64,000 nt of DNA, from the NCBI GenBank assembly GCA_949592205.1, contig CATIUR010000001.1, positions 310,090,250 through 310,154,249 on the forward strand. Reading direction: 5' to 3'. A program made the translations under genes and the position numbers. This DNA comes from Helichrysum umbraculigerum. Lineage: Eukaryota > Streptophyta > Magnoliopsida > Asterales > Asteraceae. This document shows, one piece after another, positions 20,748-32,912 of the stretch; position 1 is the stretch's first letter, and each line of letters opens with the position of its first letter. The notes below the pieces were generated by a model. It worked only from the letters and a program-made list of their open reading frames with translations. It made no database searches and was not told the origin of the DNA.

Positions 20748-22232
20748 TGATAAGCATCAAATAGATAGTATATTTTATAGTAATTTATCCTTATATTTAT
20801 ATATATTTTATTGCATTTATATGATTTTATATACTTATTTTGTTAATAATTGCATAAATGTATTTTAATTGAAGAATGAAGAAAAAGGAACAAGAACGAG
20901 ACCAGAACTGAAGAATTAAAGCACTTAAAGAAATAAAGAATAAAGACCTTGAAGAAATGAAGACTAAAAGAGTTAAAATGAAGAATTGGGCAAAGAAAAC
21001 AAAGAAGTTCGGTTTGAAGATTGAGAGTTCAAGAATTAAGCCCAAGCCCGAAAATGAAATATTCTGGAATTAACATTCAACCGGTGGTTGAGCTTTAGGG
21101 TTTAAGGCGATGCAGACACGTGGAGTTGGACCCAGTTTCAAATAACTTCATCCGGCGGTTGGAGTACCCAACCGGCGGTTGGAAGGTCGGCCAGTAAACT
21201 ATAAATAGAAGCTCAATTTGGCTTAAACCATATACGATTCAAGAATACTAAAACCGAAAGTTAGGGTTTTAGGACGACTTTAAGGTGCGATTTTGGAGGC
21301 AAAGGAGCGAGGGTTTGAAGGTTTTTAACCCTAGGAAAAGCTGGTTTGCTAATTGGTTCGGTTTCTTTATCCTTGTAACTTTATTAATCTTTTGGGTTAT
21401 TTTGGATATTGTTTATTTGAATTAATTGTTTATTAGGTTTTCATTATGAATGTTTAAATGTATGTTTATTAGATTTATTATATGAATTATATGTTTATGT
21501 TGGAACAATATTATTGAATGCTTATTATACAAGAATTGTCTGTGTTATATTAATATTGATAACAGTTAATTGATTTATATAGATAGCTTTACTAATCTTG
21601 TGAGTTTTATAAATTAATTAATGATTGTCAATTATTAATGTTAAGTAACATTGTAATTCAACCTAATCTTGGAATTGTATTAATAAACTGCTGATAGATC
21701 TTAATAAATAGTAATACTTTACTTAATCTTTGGGAGTGTTGCTATATGAAAATTATCTTAATCTTTGTGATTTTCTACATTTGTAATTCACCAATAATAA
21801 TAGCCAACAAAGCAAATAGACATAAGTTGATATAATACGTTTAATAAATAATTGTTTAAATAGTTATAATCTTCTATCCAATTGAGTATTCTTAGGTTGT
21901 TTCCTATAACTTATCTATTAGAATCTGTATCAAAAATATAAATATAAATATGTTCGTTCGGAACTAAAACGTCCCCCTTATCTTGTAGATTATTGTAAAT
22001 TGGATCCTTGTATTTAATTGTATTATAATTGTGAATATTTGTAATTAGAATAAATAGATAATTAGTTATAAATAAGAATAACGTTTCCTGTGTTCCTTGT
22101 GTTCGAATTTGGACTTACTTATTAAGCTATATTACATGAACGGGTCAATCTTGCCTGAATTGTGTGATAGTATTATTTACTATTTTCTTAATTAAACTTG
22201 TTATTATAATTGCTTATACTTTCCGCACATCA
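20748..22232 (+). repeat. Athila LTR 2 (middle, chimeric)
   Basis: 1485 bp, followed by a second PBS. Up to 21304 every difference I could read between LTR 1 and LTR 3 is in the LTR 3 state. From 21629 on every one is in the LTR 1 state. It is a recombinant LTR shared by the two units. Confidence 0.92.
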
Positions 22233-22677
22233 AGTTTTTGGCGCCGCTGTCGGGGAACACTTAACCGGTTGAACTTTTGTTTTACCGGGGGAGCGGTGTA
22301 TTTTATTTTAAACTAATTATATTACCTGTATTATTTTTATCTCTGATACTTTGTAAAATCATTAAGAAATATCGGCTCACCCATTGAGAATACTGACAAA
22401 AACAAAGTTATAAGGAGAGTAAAGACCTACCTCATTGATTTATCATATAAGAGGTAAGGTGCTTCTTGAAAGAAATAGGTTTTTAATAAGCTTTGCGCTG
22501 ACCTGTTTCTCCGCTTTTGTGTACTATCAATGGAGCTACCGAGATCTTTTTGACTAGCAATGTAAAGGAAATAAAATTAAAAATTGTATATTAAGTTACT
22601 TAGATTAAAATAGGACTAGATAAGTAATCTGAACTATGTGATATTCTTTGTGCACAGAAAAATTAGCTGTTATTAGA

Positions 22678-23435
22678 ATGGAGTCGATGCAAATGGACTT
22701 TGGAAATGAGAAAATGGATTTCAAAGATATAGAGATAGATGACCAGTCTTTTGAACCAAACAAGAAAATCAAGCTATCTAATGAAGAAGAAGACTATGAA
22801 TCACCACCTGTAGTTTCAAATAAGGAAGATATGATTCACTATTTAGAGTATCATGAAGATGAGCTTAGGTTTATTATGGAACTTATACACAAATCCACTT
22901 TAGAGTATACTGATTACCAGAAAGAGTTGATTAGGAAAATGGAAGAAGAATTCAATGCTTGGGTTATATCTAATGAGACTAAAGATACAGATGATTTCAT
23001 AAACTGTGTAAATGAGCTGAAGTATGATATGAGCGAGAATGAGATGGTAGATCCAACGTTTTGTGAAGAGCAGTTGTTGAAGTATACATATGTGCATGAA
23101 ACATTTGAGAAGTCTTTATTTCCTTATTCTGATAAACAAAGAGAAATGTTAAGAGAGCTTAAGGAGATAATAGAGCATGCCACTAGGAACTTAAGTAACA
23201 TGGCTGACATATGTTTACTGGAAAACTTTCAAGATTTCTTCAATTCGATAAAAGCTAGAGAGCATATTGGTTCTGGAAAATTCTTTATTGATTGTACGGT
23301 TGATTTTTATGTCCAAGAAATTGTTGATGAATTTTACTATGGAGAATGGGACGAAAGAACGCGTATAATTCCTGAGTACTTTTCTGACGAACCAATGGCA
23401 AACTTGGTCACTTATGCTAAAATGGAGTTGCACCT
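22678..23435 (+). pseudogene. Unrecognised Athila protein, unit 2, 5' part
   Basis: Same frame as 12461-13696, cut after codon MELHL by the copia element, whose left CACCT duplication ends at 23435. One visible change near the start is Asn to Asp. The remainder resumes at 32439. Confidence 0.9.
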
Positions 23436-24005
23436 TGTTGAGACATAGATTGTGACAACAGATCTAGCTTGATATAGGACTAGTGTAATTATTATTACGT
23501 TTGTATATTGGTTTAGATTTGTAAATAAATATTTGTTTTGTTAGTAATATTCGTTAAACATATTATTGTGTTAAGTTAGACGAATTATTAAATACGAAAT
23601 AAATACATTCTGTGCGAGTCGAGTTCTCAGGTCGCGAGATTAACGAGCCGAGATGAGAACTGAATTCGTGGAAGTCTGGCGAGCCGAGTTCCGAGTTGGG
23701 CTTGGGCTGCGAGTTGGACCGAACTCGCAGGCCCTTGCGAGTCGAGACGAGCTGGACATATATAATGTTTTTCAATCGGTGAAAAACATAACTTTTGCAT
23801 TCTGATTTCAATTGCTGCGAATTCAACAAACCAGAGAAAAACATAACCTATGGCTAGGCTTTGACGATTCGTTGTTTAAAGCTAAGTCTAGTTAAAACGC
23901 AATACGAACATATTCGTTGTTAGTAAAATAACACCGTATTGAGGGATTCCGCACCTTAATACTACAGATAACGAAGTTATTGATCCTAAAACTAGGGGAC
24001 TTACA
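23436..24005 (+). repeat. Copia LTR, left outer
   Basis: 570 bp from TGTTGAGACATAG to GGGGACTTACA. Dense in CGAGT/ACTCG hexamers. Confidence 0.93.
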
Positions 24006-24033
24006 TCTGGATTCAATACGTAATCCCGCAGTT

Positions 24034-24045
24034 GCTCTGATACCA
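24034..24045 (-). other. Copia primer-binding site (tRNA-Met), inverted
   Basis: TGGTATCAGAGC on the minus strand, two bases after the end of the inverted LTR. The 42-bp segment 24006-24047 is all that remains of the region after the PBS. Its ends TCTGG and CCAGA are themselves inverted. Confidence 0.88.
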
Positions 24046-24047
24046 GA

Positions 24048-24617
24048 TGTAAGTCCCCTAGTTTTAGGATCAATAACTTCGTTATCTGTAGTATTAAGGT
24101 GCGGAATCCCTCAATACGGTGTTATTTTACTAACAACGAATATGTTCGTATTGCGTTTTAACTAGACTTAGCTTTAAACAACGAATCGTCAAAGCCTAGC
24201 CTTAGGTTATGTTTTTCTCTGGTTTGTTGAATTCGCAGCAATTGAAATCAGAATGCAAAAGTTATGTTTTTCACCGATTGAAAAACATTATATATGTCCA
24301 GCTCGTCTCGACTCGCAAGGGCCTGCGAGTTCGGTCCAACTCGCAGCCCAAGCCCAACTCGGAACTCGGCTCGCCAGACTTCCACGAATTCAGTTCTCAT
24401 CTCAGCTCGTTAATCTCGCGACCTGAGAACTCGACTCGCACAGAATGTATTTATTTCGTATTTAATAATTCGTCTAACTTAACACAATAATATGTTTAAC
24501 GAATATTACTAACAAAACAAATATTTATTTACAAATCTAAACCAATATACAAACGTAATAATAATTACACTAGTCCTATATCAAGCTAGATCTGTTGTCA
24601 CAATCTATGTCTCAACA
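24048..24617 (-). repeat. Copia LTR, inverted middle copy
   Basis: Near-exact reverse complement of 23436-24005. On its minus-strand upstream side it has a PPT (24618-24628, GGGGGAGTC type) and on its downstream side a PBS. It joins the 3' end of one copy to the 5' leader of another, as in a one-LTR circle. Confidence 0.93.
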
Positions 24618-24671
24618 GACTCCCCCTTGACAATAGCTCTAGCGTCTTTATCTTCACGCTGTCTTTGGTCT

Positions 24672-27600
24672 TCATTTGTAAATCTTACTTCCTGCAAAAA
24701 TTTTAAGCTTGATGCATGTTTTAACCATCCTATGATAATCTCGTGCTAAATCACCCCAACCAACAGTAGATATGATCTTGTTCTTGTATAACATAATCAA
24801 ATCTTCCTTTGATAAATTCATCAAATGTCTGTGATCATATACACGAAGAATTTCTTTTTCGCCATTAGGATAATCATCATCAGCTTCAATCATAAAGGCT
24901 TCTCCTGTTCCAGCATCTACCCCCCAATATTTCAATTTTCCCAAAATATTCTGAGGCATAGTCTTCATTGGTATTTGCTTAATGCATTTGACCGCTGGAT
25001 AAACCTTCTTCCTTCTTCTTCTTCCAGTTCTCTGACTAAGTTCGTTTAGCTTTATCATTTTTCCTTTCCTTGGCTTAATCTTCGAAAACTTCATAGATAA
25101 TCCTTCAGTCCTAATGATACGCTCAACATACTTAGCATAATCATCATCACTTGGATTTTTCATATCTAATCTAGCCAAGTCTCGAATCTCATATCGAGGC
25201 AATGAACTAAACACGGTAAGCTTCTTCTCAAAATATTGAACCCCGTCAAACCTTTTGATCGCGAAGAGCTTCAGGTCAGAGTCATAATACCATCCAATAA
25301 TGCCAGTTTTAAGTACACGCTTTCCAGTAATATCAACTTCTTTCAAAATGCGTTGCTTATTTTCCTTTTTCTTTTTCAGCATTTCTTGGATAAACATAGG
25401 ATTACCAACCATATGTTTGTATTTGTCCTCTATTTCTTCAACTTCAGTATCTGAATCTTCAGAAGCATTCTCAAAAGCTTCTAAATCAATAACTGATTCT
25501 CCTTGTTCATTTACAAAAACAAATTCAGTCGTTGATGGATTCACAACATGTTCATCTACATTTGCATCCAGATCAACACCTTCATCTATCACTGATTCAA
25601 ATACTGCAGTCCAATCTTCAGGAAGTTTGAACTCTCCTTCTTCAATATCATAATCAATCTCTTCATCTATCTCATCCAGAATATCATCTTCCGAATCTGA
25701 TAGATTAAGCATTTCCATTCCTAGAGAAAAACATAAATACAAATATATTAATAATTCAAATTCTTTATTGATTTCCCTGAACCAATCTAAGAATTTCTTT
25801 ATTAATTCTTTTGTATATTTTAACCTAACATATAAACGCAATATAAATATAACTTATAAAATCTTTTATTGATTACCCTGAATCAATCTAAAATCTCTTA
25901 AGTCTACTTAACAAATATTAATTAATTTTAAATTCTAATGCATTGTGAATAATCACCAAACATTTAAATTTACTATTAATTACCTTATATAATTTCCAAG
26001 TGTTAATTGATCTCATTCATTATCAATTTAACCTTTAAATTATATATCATTTGTCTAGTTAATACGAATACATTTTTAACTTGTTAATTACTTATAAACC
26101 TTACGGTCTTAAGTCTATAATCAAATCTAAAATGCATATGTTATTATAAAATTATGACCGCCGAAATTAATCGGAACACGCCGCTCGACTACTCAATAAG
26201 TCAGAAGTCTTTCGATCACTATTTTATCTTAACATAATTTTATAAACTTAAATTACCAAACATATTTTACTTAAAATAATAATAACCCTAAGCCAAATAT
26301 ATTTACACAATAATTAAGTTTACACTTGTTCACTACAAACTATTACAAATATTACAGTACTAAGATAATACTAAGCTATCTTACCAGCTTCAGTATCACC
26401 CGATACAGTCTTATCTGCACTTGTACCCACTCCAGAACCACTAGCACCAGCACCAGACTCCCCCTGAATAGTAGCTTGCTCACTAGTCTTTGAAGGACCA
26501 GTCTGCTCACCACTCGGTGCATTGGGATCATCGTCCTTGTCTTGATCTCTCTTTCTCTTCAACTCATTCTCTCTGCAAGACTCCAGATATACCAATATCT
26601 CCCCCTGAGCAGGCTGTCCTGAATGCGATCTCAAGACCAGACTCTCTAAAGAAGATAACTTCAGTCTCTGTACAGTGAAGTCCGCAAGTAACGTCTCATG
26701 AGTCTTCATCAACAGATTGTACGATTCACTCTGCTTGAGTATCTGTTGTGAAAGAAGAAGATTGCTCGACACCAGCTCTGGAATCTGAGAAGTAAGCTTC
26801 TCCAAATCCTTTACCCTCGACTCTAAGGATGTAATCCTTTCAGCATCAGTCGTTGGAGTAACAGGTATCGTTCTGGGTCCAGGCGGTGTAAGAGACTCAA
26901 TATGCCAGTCTCTGGTAAGCGGTGTATGAGGTTGAGACAAAGCTTGCGTAAGCAAACTTGTCGCAAATCTAGCTGTTTTGTTCGTCGGAAAATTAGCTCC
27001 ACGAACTAAATCAGCAACCTCATGCTGTAAAGTTAAACACAATTAAAATCAGTTATTGTTACAGATTACTCTGTCTCAAACTCTAATTAATTGCATAACA
27101 CTCATAGTTATAGAATTTATATCTCATACTTGAAGCGGTAAAGACATCGATTCCGTAACCACCGGTGCAACCATCTCTACCTGTGGTGTATCCTGAGAAA
27201 CTGTATACAGAATTAACTGTCTCAGTTCAACTCCTGATAAACAACAAGTTAAGATTATTTAACTTTAATTAATACTAACCTTCTCGAATAGTAAGCGTTC
27301 TCGGACGCTTCATCAAAGGAATCTCAACTTCCTCAGTACCTTCCTCCAGAATACTCTTACCCTTCCTCTTCTTTTCAGAAGCAGATGGAGGAGGAGAAGG
27401 TGTATTATCAGAATCTTTATCTGAAGCCGTCTCACCATCACGACCTCTAGATGATCTAACAGGATCCTAAATTTTAAATATATTAAACATTTATGATTAG
27501 CGTAAGCTCTATCATACAAGTTCTATATATTTAAGATTAATCAGATATAATACCTCAGTTGGTACAACAACTGATCTATCAAGCTGTATCTGCTCATCCT

Positions 27601-28859
27601 CAAGTAATATAACTTCTGGATGTGCAGCCTCAGCTTCAGCTTCCTGTTCGTATAATGATATTTATATTTTTAAAATCAGAAATAATATCCAATTTACTAA
27701 ATATCTAATATCAGAATCATTATATAATAATATTATGCATCTATGATCAATAAAAACAATCTATCAACTAAGCATCTATATTATTACATAAGTAACAGAT
27801 TACCTCAGGTGGTGCCAAGTAACTCTCAATGTCTTGAAGCAAAGGATTTGTCTCATCATCATTCTGCTCCAAAACTTCTTGCACAACCTGTGCAGCAACC
27901 TCTTGATTCACCTGCTGATCCACCTGACCAGCCTGAATAAGAACATCCTCAAGGAGCCCTTGTGGATCTTCAGGTTGAGCTTCCTCAGCTACAGGTGCAG
28001 GTACAACATCAGCAACAGCAGGAGCAACAACAGCAGCAGGAGCTACGTCCAACCACCCATGATTTGGCGGTGCAACGTAGTTCGGATCAACAATATATCC
28101 AAAAAGTGGTCTAATTTCCGGTTTCACCACTCCTTCCTTCCTAATCGTCTGCATAAACATGGCATTATAACCACGTTGATAAATGGTATTCACCGATAAA
28201 AACGGCTCAGGAATAACCAAGTTCGGTAGACGCGCACGTATGATAAGCATACAAAACCTCGGGTAGATCATAAATCTAGATCTAACAGAACCCGATATCT
28301 GTCTAGCTATCTCTCCAAAAATGTAATCACAAAAACTGTATGGTTTATTGTAAACCAGTGACAGTACAGCCGATAGAATCGCAGGGCTCAACTCATCAAA
28401 GCCACCTTTCTTTGCTGCGAAGACTATATTCATCACGTGCCAAAGAAACCTCCACTGACCAATGACCAGAGGCTTCTGGAACTGACGTCCACGCCTGTCT
28501 CCTGTATATCCCATACGTCCAATAGCACCCTCAATAAAGTCCATAGGATACTCAATATCCCCGTTCTCCTGTTCTACCGTACCTAGCTGCAAAATCTCAC
28601 GAAGATTACCAGCTGAAAAGGTAACAGGTTGTCCACCAACTGTAGCTCGAATCTCTGGCGGAGTGACAGATTCGTCATAAACAATATCCGTCCAGAAATC
28701 GTTCAGTATAGTCTGTGAGATAGGAGGATTGGCCGTAATGGCATATCTAATCCTTGATCGTGCTAGAAAACGTAATATATCAGCAACCCTGTCAGCCCGT
28801 TTGGCCTCAAGGTTCAGATCAACCAGGATGTTGTGACCCTTATCAAATGCTCTAGCCAT
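24672..28859 (-). CDS. Six-exon accessory gene in env position of the copia element
   Basis: Exons 28859-27804, 27643-27554, 27466-27280, 27233-27130, 27024-26385 and 25720-24672 join through five GT-AG introns with phase kept throughout. They total 3126 bases, 1041 codons plus stop. A further acceptor (TATTACAG) ends two bases before the ATG. Exon 1 has ITANPPISQ, FWTDI, GGQPVTFS, QWRFLWH and FMIYPRF, resembling the accessory protein I recall downstream of copia pol in Asteraceae. Exon 1 ends in an Ala/Gln/Val-rich tail, exon 3 has basic KRKGK and MKRPR, exon 5 a coiled coil (about residues 470-560), and exon 6 an acidic start, then GWYYDSDLKLFAIKRFDG and a basic GRRRRKK. There is no signal peptide or clear membrane span, so an envelope role is doubtful. 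It is sense to its LTR. Function unknown. Confidence 0.8.
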
Positions 28860-31290
28860 ATCTGTAATAAATACAAACAACAGATATAATTTAATGCACG
28901 ATAAAAAATATTTAAACTATTATGTATTATGAATCGAGATTCATCAAACATCTTAGTTTAAAATTGTAATTATATATAACTTGATACAAAAATAATCTCA
29001 AGTCGTATATAAAAATTTTACTTATAACTAAAAAGTCTTAAGTCTAATTTAAATCACGTTAGGTACTTGTTATTTTAATAAAAATCTCAAGTCGTTAACG
29101 TTAAAAATTATACCGCTAATGTGAAATTAGGACACGCCACTAATTTTCTTCTTAAATTAGTAGACTTTCGATATAATCATATAAGAATTAACACAAATCC
29201 ATTTCATAAAAGTTATTACTTAAAAAGTCTTAACATTTATATCACTACTTTAAAAAATAAAATTTTTCTAAGTACTGGACTCGCATAAACTGGCCTAACG
29301 AGGTGAGGTCAACTCGTTTTGCTTATGAACTCGCTAAACTTATAAAGCAGCTATTGAAGTGAACTCGCTAATCTCATGGATTCGCTAGTCAACTCGCTGC
29401 GAGTTGATTCACAATGTCAACTCGTTTCATTCAATCAGGGAGTCGAGGTAAAATCTCAACTCGTTCGATGAACAGCCGTCGATAATTTTTAATTAAAATC
29501 GATTAATCTGTTGAATTTAACATGATCTATCAATTGATTTACGTTTATTAACATCCATTTAACATAAACCACAAGGATTTATGTCCAATAACATCGTAAT
29601 CGACGCAAATCGTTTAGTTTTTAACCCGAAACCCTAAGTTTTATAAAAACTTCAATTTCTTGTTATTTACACGGTGAAATCCGTTGGTTTATACCTCAAA
29701 ATGTTCGCAATATGAAGGTGTATAAAGTCCTCGGATTGAATAACTCGTTCCCGTAATCTAAGAATCGAAATCAAACGAAAACAATAAATCGCCTCGTTTC
29801 GCCTTGTTGACGGATTCGCAAGCTTTACTGAACTCGCGAAGTATGTGGGTTCGGTGGGTTGGTCTGACTCGTTTGACCACCTTTATACTTTACATTCGAT
29901 TCGCGAGATTTGAAGCGGACTCGCAAGTCGAAGTCAACTCGCAGAAATAATTAAAAACGCGAATTTTAATTCTAAGTATAAATAAAAACCCGATATTTTC
30001 ACAAGTCTAAATTATAATTAATTTTCACTTGTATTTGTCACGTTGTTCAACTCAAAAACATTCAGTATGATTTAATTCCGAAGGGTAAGCATAATTAACA
30101 CAAAAATTAAAAACTAAAACAAAATTACATAATCATAGGTATCAAGTACCATTTTATTAAACACTTGAAACAAAATAAAATACATACACAAAATGAATAA
30201 GAATTTATCTGCTTAGGGATCATATTAGTAAGAATAAGCAATTCATGATATATTTAAAAAGTTTAAGCAGATTGGTAGTATACATATCTCATGAAATTCA
30301 AATAAATTACTATAAAATTACAACTAAATATATCATTTATACATTTATATTTATAAAACTATATCTTAGGTACCTTTATCCACATAGCATAATTAATAAA
30401 TGCATTACGCACATAAAGTAAATATTTTAATTATAGATAGTTCAAGACGATTACCAGTATATGATCCACATAAACAAATTATACTCAATTTTCTAAGCAA
30501 ACTCTTTATTGTTAGTATGAGAATTATCAAGTGCTTCCTATTATATGACATACTGAAGAATTCAAGTAAAACACATAACACTGCATCATTAAATTTTCAA
30601 GGTAGCGGTTACTAAATGATGTATCTTTTCGAAACATATAACATACACTTGAATTTTTACGGTTAGACAAATATCAAACATACTTTGAATATGCTATGTT
30701 ATCTAAGTCTGTACGTAGTACAACAGAAGATTCCTTCTAGCATAATTCAAAATATATTTGAGAATATTAATTTAATTAAAGGTTTCAGTTCTGTACATAG
30801 TACAACATAGTTACCAGTAATTAAATTAATACCCATATTGCTACTATTTGTCACTTTAATTAAAATGCATGATAACAGTGTATGGTAATACCATCATTCA
30901 ACATTTAAGACTTAATGTCATACATCATAGAATAGTTACACAAAATAATAAACAAGTAGTTAATTAAATTCTTAAGACTTAGAAAATTTCATATAATTTG
31001 CCTACCAGTACATCATATGATGAAGCCATCTAAAATTTTACTAAAAATAGACAAATTATAACTTGTGGATATAGGTGTATAATCAAATAAATATAAACAC
31101 ATACCTGATAGAACCGCTGTAGTTCTAAAGCAACTTTATTTGAACCTACTACCATATCATACTTAGGACTTAAGCTTTATTATTGTGAAGCTTATTCTCC
31201 TAATGTACTATCATTTCCCGTAGTTTTTGCAAATAAAAACTTAAATGAAGGCGATTCCCCTTAGGTAACAAGCAAATGAATGCCATACGC

Positions 31291-31293
<3 letters not shown>
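28860..31293 (-). other. Copia spacer between pol end and accessory gene
   Basis: No gene seen. AT-rich except for two patches (about 29276-29480 and 29740-29945) packed with AACTCG(C)/GCGAGTT, the motif also dense in the LTR. It may hold the promoter and leader exon of the accessory gene. Confidence 0.55.

Positions 31294-31330
<37 letters not shown>
31294..31330. repeat. Poly(T) tract
   Basis: Thirty-seven T followed by A and seven more T. On the element's minus strand it is a poly(A) run after the pol end. Assembly length is unreliable in such runs. Confidence 0.9.
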
Positions 31331-31332
<2 letters not shown>

Positions 31333-31390
31333 TTTTTTAATAATAAACACATAAATACTAACTATTACAAGAATACCCTTGGAAGACTAA

Positions 31391-31643
31391 TCACTCTGGA
31401 TTTCTCATTCCGTTTAGTTGAACCAACGTCTCAAATCTTGCTCTGTCGAACGCCTTTGTGTATAAGTCTGCTAAGTTATCCAATGATGGAACCTTAACTA
31501 ACTTTATCAATTTCTTTTCAGCACAATCTCTAATAAAATGATGTCGAATATCAATATGCTTAGTTTTACTGTGCTTTACTGGATTATTGGTGATCGACAT
31601 AGTAGATTCGTTATCAATCATCATAGGAGTATTGGTTAAATAT
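31391..31643 (-). pseudogene. Copia RNase H C-terminal remnant
   Basis: MSITNNPVKHSKTKHIDIRHHFIRD and LADLYTKAFD are the classic end of a Ty1/copia pol, here ending at MRNPE. Everything upstream (gag, protease, integrase, reverse transcriptase) is missing: at 31644 the sequence flips into an inverted copy of the accessory gene's last exon. The HHFIRDC type suggests a Sirevirus-like copia, with low certainty. Confidence 0.9.
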
Positions 31644-31863
31644 TGATCACAGACATTTGATGAATTTATCAAAGGAAGATTTGATTATGTTATACAAGAA
31701 CAAGATCATATCTACTGTTGGTTGGGGTGATTTAGCACGAGATTATCATAGGATGGTTAAAACATGCATCAAGCTTAAAATTTTTGCAGGAAGTAAGATT
31801 TACAAATGAAGACCAAAGACAGCGTGAAGATAAAGACGCTAGAGCTATTGTCAAGGGGGAGTC
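31644..31863 (+). repeat. Inverted copy of the accessory gene's 3' end plus PPT
   Basis: Matches the reverse complement of 24618-24837, including the last codons (GSKIYK), the stop and the purine tract AAGGGGGAGTC before the LTR. Confidence 0.93.
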
Positions 31864-32433
31864 TGTTGAGACATAGATTGTGACAACAGATCTAGCTTGA
31901 TATAGGACTAGTGTAATTATTATTACGTTTGTATATTGGTTTAGATTTGTAAATAAATATTTGTTTTGTTAGTAATATTCGTTAAACATATTATTGTGTT
32001 AAGTTAGACGAATTATTAAATACGAAATAAATACATTCTGTGCGAGTCGAGTTCTCAGGTCGCGAGATTAACGAGCCGAGATGAGAACTGAATTCGTGGA
32101 AGTCTGGCGAGCCGAGTTCCGAGTTGGGCTTGGGCTGCGAGTTGGACCGAACTCGCAGGCCCTTGCGAGTCGAGACGAGCTGGACATATATAATGTTTTT
32201 CAATCGGTGAAAAACATAACTTTTGCATTCTGATTTCAATTGCTGCGAATTCAACAAACCAGAGAAAAACATAACCTAAGGCTAGGCTTTGACGATTCGT
32301 TGTTTAAAGCTAAGTCTAGTTAAAACGCAATACGAACATATTCGTTGTTAGTAAAATAACACCGTATTGAGGGATTCCGCACCTTAATACTACAGATAAC
32401 GAAGTTATTGATCCTAAAACTAGGGGACTTACA
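31864..32433 (+). repeat. Copia LTR, right outer
   Basis: 570 bp, same orientation as 23436-24005, preceded by a PPT and followed by the CACCT duplication. Confidence 0.93.
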
Positions 32434-32438
32434 CACCT

Positions 32439-32912
32439 AGCTTACAATGGAATTCATTTCAAAGAAATAACCTTATTCATTTAGGGTTATCTGAAGTTTA
32501 CTATCAGTTGGTAGATACTTTTAGGTATTCTGGGATAACAACGGAGCATCAAGAAGGATACTATAGGAGAATCTTAAAAGACATAGGTAAGGCAGTGAGA
32601 ACTCATAACACATATGATTATCATGATATACATTTAGGTTTCTATGGGTTAATGGATTCATTGAGACATAATCATGTGGAACGAGAAACAAAGGTTGAAA
32701 ATAATTACATGGTTACTGATGAAGAAGGAAGAATAGCTAAGAAGGTTAAAAGGGTAGCTGACACACTCATAGAAGTAGAAAATGCTGAAAGGATTCATCA
32801 TGAAAGTTTTTCTGAATATGCTTCACCAATACCCGAGATAACTAATAAGATCTATTTGCACTTTCGAAGAATTTATCCTGAGAACTTTGGAAGACCGGTT
32901 AGTGGGAATTAG
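32439..32912 (+). pseudogene. Unrecognised Athila protein, unit 2, 3' part
   Basis: Continuation of 22678-23435 after the copia insertion. Near 32458 four bases present in unit 1 are missing, a frameshift independent of the insertion. Ends FGRPVSGN as in unit 1. Confidence 0.88.

Larger units (their letters stand above)
23436..32433 (+). mobile_element. Rearranged copia retrotransposon with three LTRs
   Basis: The 8998-bp insertion is flanked by CACCT (23431-23435 and 32434-32438). The outer LTRs 23436-24005 and 31864-32433 point the same way. A third LTR, 24048-24617, is inverted and only 42 bp from the first. The block 24048-24837 is the inverted copy of 31644-32433 (790 bp each). The inner content runs on the minus strand: an RNase H end, a spacer, a six-exon gene, PPT, LTR and PBS. 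It is one integration of an already rearranged DNA copy, since only one target duplication surrounds the whole. Most of gag-pol is missing. Confidence 0.88.

Noticed and set aside
23563..24490. Mirror-image 93- and 61-codon frames in the copia LTRs
   Set aside because: They are the same LTR sequence in two orientations. Nothing in them resembles a protein family.
27313..27519. 68-codon frame starting MYDRAYANHK as a separate small gene
   Set aside because: It is an out-of-frame reading across exon 3 and an intron of the six-exon gene; the joined frame explains this region better.
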